Of a DNA stretch of 64,000 nt, positions 63,801-64,000 are shown one piece after another. The notes under the pieces were generated by a model, which saw only the letters and a program-made list of their open reading frames with translations, searched no databases and had not been told where the DNA came from. Where the stretch lies: the NCBI GenBank assembly GCA_964540815.1, contig CAZIOH010000029.1:1-64000 (forward strand), in the 5' to 3' direction. Origin of the DNA: CAZIOH01 sp964540815. GTDB taxonomy: Bacteria; Myxococcota_A; Polyangia; Fen-1088. A program made the position numbers and the translations under genes. Positions within the stretch are counted from its first letter, which is position 1; each line of letters begins with the position of its first letter.

Positions 63801-64000
63801 CCATCACCGAGAAGCCGTCGGACGCCGCGCAGGCCTACTTCTTCGCCTGCAACGCCTACGAGAAGGCCAAGGACCAGACCAAGCAGTCCGCCTGCCTCAA
63901 GGAATTCATCCGGAAGTTTTCGAGCCAGCCCGCCGCCAGCGACTACGTCGTGCAGGCCTACATGAAGTCCGCCCTCATCACCGAGAAGACCACCAAGGAT
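60890..64000 (+). CDS. Large TPR-repeat exported protein (partial, runs off window)
   Basis: 1037 residues visible, with the C-terminus beyond the right edge. It starts with a GTG at 60890 that overlaps the previous stop by four bases. The Arg-rich N-terminus is followed by a hydrophobic export segment (TTLVAGLAGLAGLAGQAVSS). The rest is dominated by TPR-like repeats: FLQKYPNDKRWTPDAMFRLA, AIAAFQRVLEFKDSPYYDRA, AIAVYKTLLQKWPYYVDAPK, YLAAYPNSKRSYEFSEFYAD and CYERLYRDYPDSEWGREALW. A Gly/Ala/Thr/Pro linker is near 805-835. It is coupled to the preceding TPR gene and is probably part of the same envelope assembly. Confidence 0.85.
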   Translation, partial: MSAPTDPAMQSPTGRDEPGRRSGRRFGRGGAARALRTTLVAGLAGLAGLAGQAVSSSRVAVAASPAREMAAADPRSLEEVMQDLRRFAEAVQEYKGTARLIIKRTYAAKLKELNDKYEPQIEANEREAKDRRRDAIAMFEAFLQKYPNDKRWTPDAMFRLAELYYEKSAEDFLEADDAYKKAIDSPTPPTDQPPRVDYTPTITIYKRLLTEFPNYRFLDATYYLLGFCLGEMGQESQARQALLALVCANQYKPLDPPASNPTGEDPYRECTPVRKDSKFLPEAWTRIGEFHFDAPNELRLAIAAFQRVLEFKDSPYYDRALYKLAWSYYRDNNFPEAVRQFDGLVKYADARKAAGQKVGSDLRPEAIQYLGVSFAEPDWNGDSVPDPESGLERINKFYKGRDAELHVREVYQRLGDIFFDSTKYAEAIAVYKTLLQKWPYYVDAPKVQDKIVRSYERDRNMIAAAKEREALGRNYTKGTDWYAQNKDNPEALAAAQQLAEDALLMAATNVHAGAQACRTKWLENQADLKKLDECQQLYRSAAELYEKYLAAYPNSKRSYEFSEFYADTLYYSGQLPQAIAAYQSVRDSQMDNRYQEDAAFRMIKAYEEIIEADKRAGRIQDPPIPDEKNTKPPVAPLPMPEVYQKYAQAIDWYVEYIKSDRASDLKYAAAVVYLRYHNWAEARPRLSRLTDEYCGTKPEVGFKAYDAILQTYFIDYLIQDEEAKDCALGKLLSIADQFSDSACGKSPAAAPYLQRIAQIRSSVKTTIITKRLQLSMENEEKGTSKELTVCKEGPGGIAIVSGLAKPGEVATGAGPGATGPGGTTAGAPATTAAGKAPSKISTELDVGLALDLVDVVNSNPKDPDAPTALNNACVIYEKLFQFGEATKCYERLYRDYPDSEWGREALWNASRNHYRFFEFDQAVQGYLQLADSPKFAQSEHRKEALGLAASLLDNDQQYGRAAELYKRYSDAITEKPSDAAQAYFFACNAYEKAKDQTKQSACLKEFIRKFSSQPAASDYVVQAYMKSALITEKTTKD

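Overview
The window is high-GC DNA, densely packed with genes, and most likely comes from a Myxococcota (myxobacterial-type) chromosome. The main evidence is a protein with vWA and MopE-type Cys repeats that ends in a MYXO-CTERM-like tail (35097-37802). Further support comes from two large Ser/Thr kinases with Pro/Ala-rich tails, a PP2C phosphatase, two PilZ proteins, many lipoproteins and a large TPR operon at the right edge. Most starts were chosen from Shine-Dalgarno spacing, lipobox or signal peptide position, and stop/start overlaps. There is one tRNA (Arg, anticodon CCG) and no rRNA. I saw no CRISPR array, prophage or intact transposase.

Layout. 1-4771 (minus): a lytic transglycosylase with LysM repeats, an RluA pseudouridine synthase, a class I glutamine amidotransferase and the N-terminal part of an N-carbamoylputrescine amidase-like nitrilase. 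4967-7586: TatA, an AT-rich gap, a PhaR-type regulator and an unknown membrane protein. 7881-11256 (plus): a tightly overlapping trio of a small unknown protein, a cytidylyltransferase/2-aminoethylphosphonate transaminase fusion and a zinc-type dehydrogenase. A Spinster-like MFS transporter follows. 13499-19594 (plus): a complete ISC iron-sulfur assembly operon (iscS, iscU, iscA, hscB, hscA, fdx), headed by a Cys-rich MerR regulator where IscR would be expected. 19646-20646 (minus): a split YeeE/YedE transporter pair, convergent to fdx.

20760-27313: an RsuA-type pseudouridine synthase, TrmL, two divergent lipoproteins with related C-termini that look carbohydrate-binding, a GH3 beta-glucosidase and a HAD phosphatase. 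27465-34741: two Ser/Thr kinase modules converge. One is paired with a PEGA-type membrane protein, the other with a DUF4384-like anchored protein and a PilZ protein. 34932-40680: a MITE, the MYXO-CTERM protein and a DUF5916-type outer-membrane protein. 40736-45184 (minus): gatC-gatA-gatB-mtnA. 45236-49040 (plus): a lipoprotein overlapping a PilZ gene, a diacylglycerol-kinase-like protein and a PP2C phosphatase.

49380-51912: a sugar nucleotidyltransferase and UDP-glucose dehydrogenase, divergent, with a second MITE filling most of the space between them. 51985-55319 (minus): an M20 peptidase and overlapping moaB-moaA. 55450-57420: tRNA-Arg followed by rplU-rpmA-obg. 57724-64000: a secreted coiled-coil protein and two large TPR proteins, the last running off the window.

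The most notable items are two symmetric, CTAG-flanked, transposase-less elements. One supplies the stop codon of the MYXO-CTERM gene and the other occupies the ugd intergenic region. The MerR-headed isc operon, with a palindrome at its predicted start site, and the phosphonate-type fusion that has lost the usual nucleotidyltransferase lysine also stand out.
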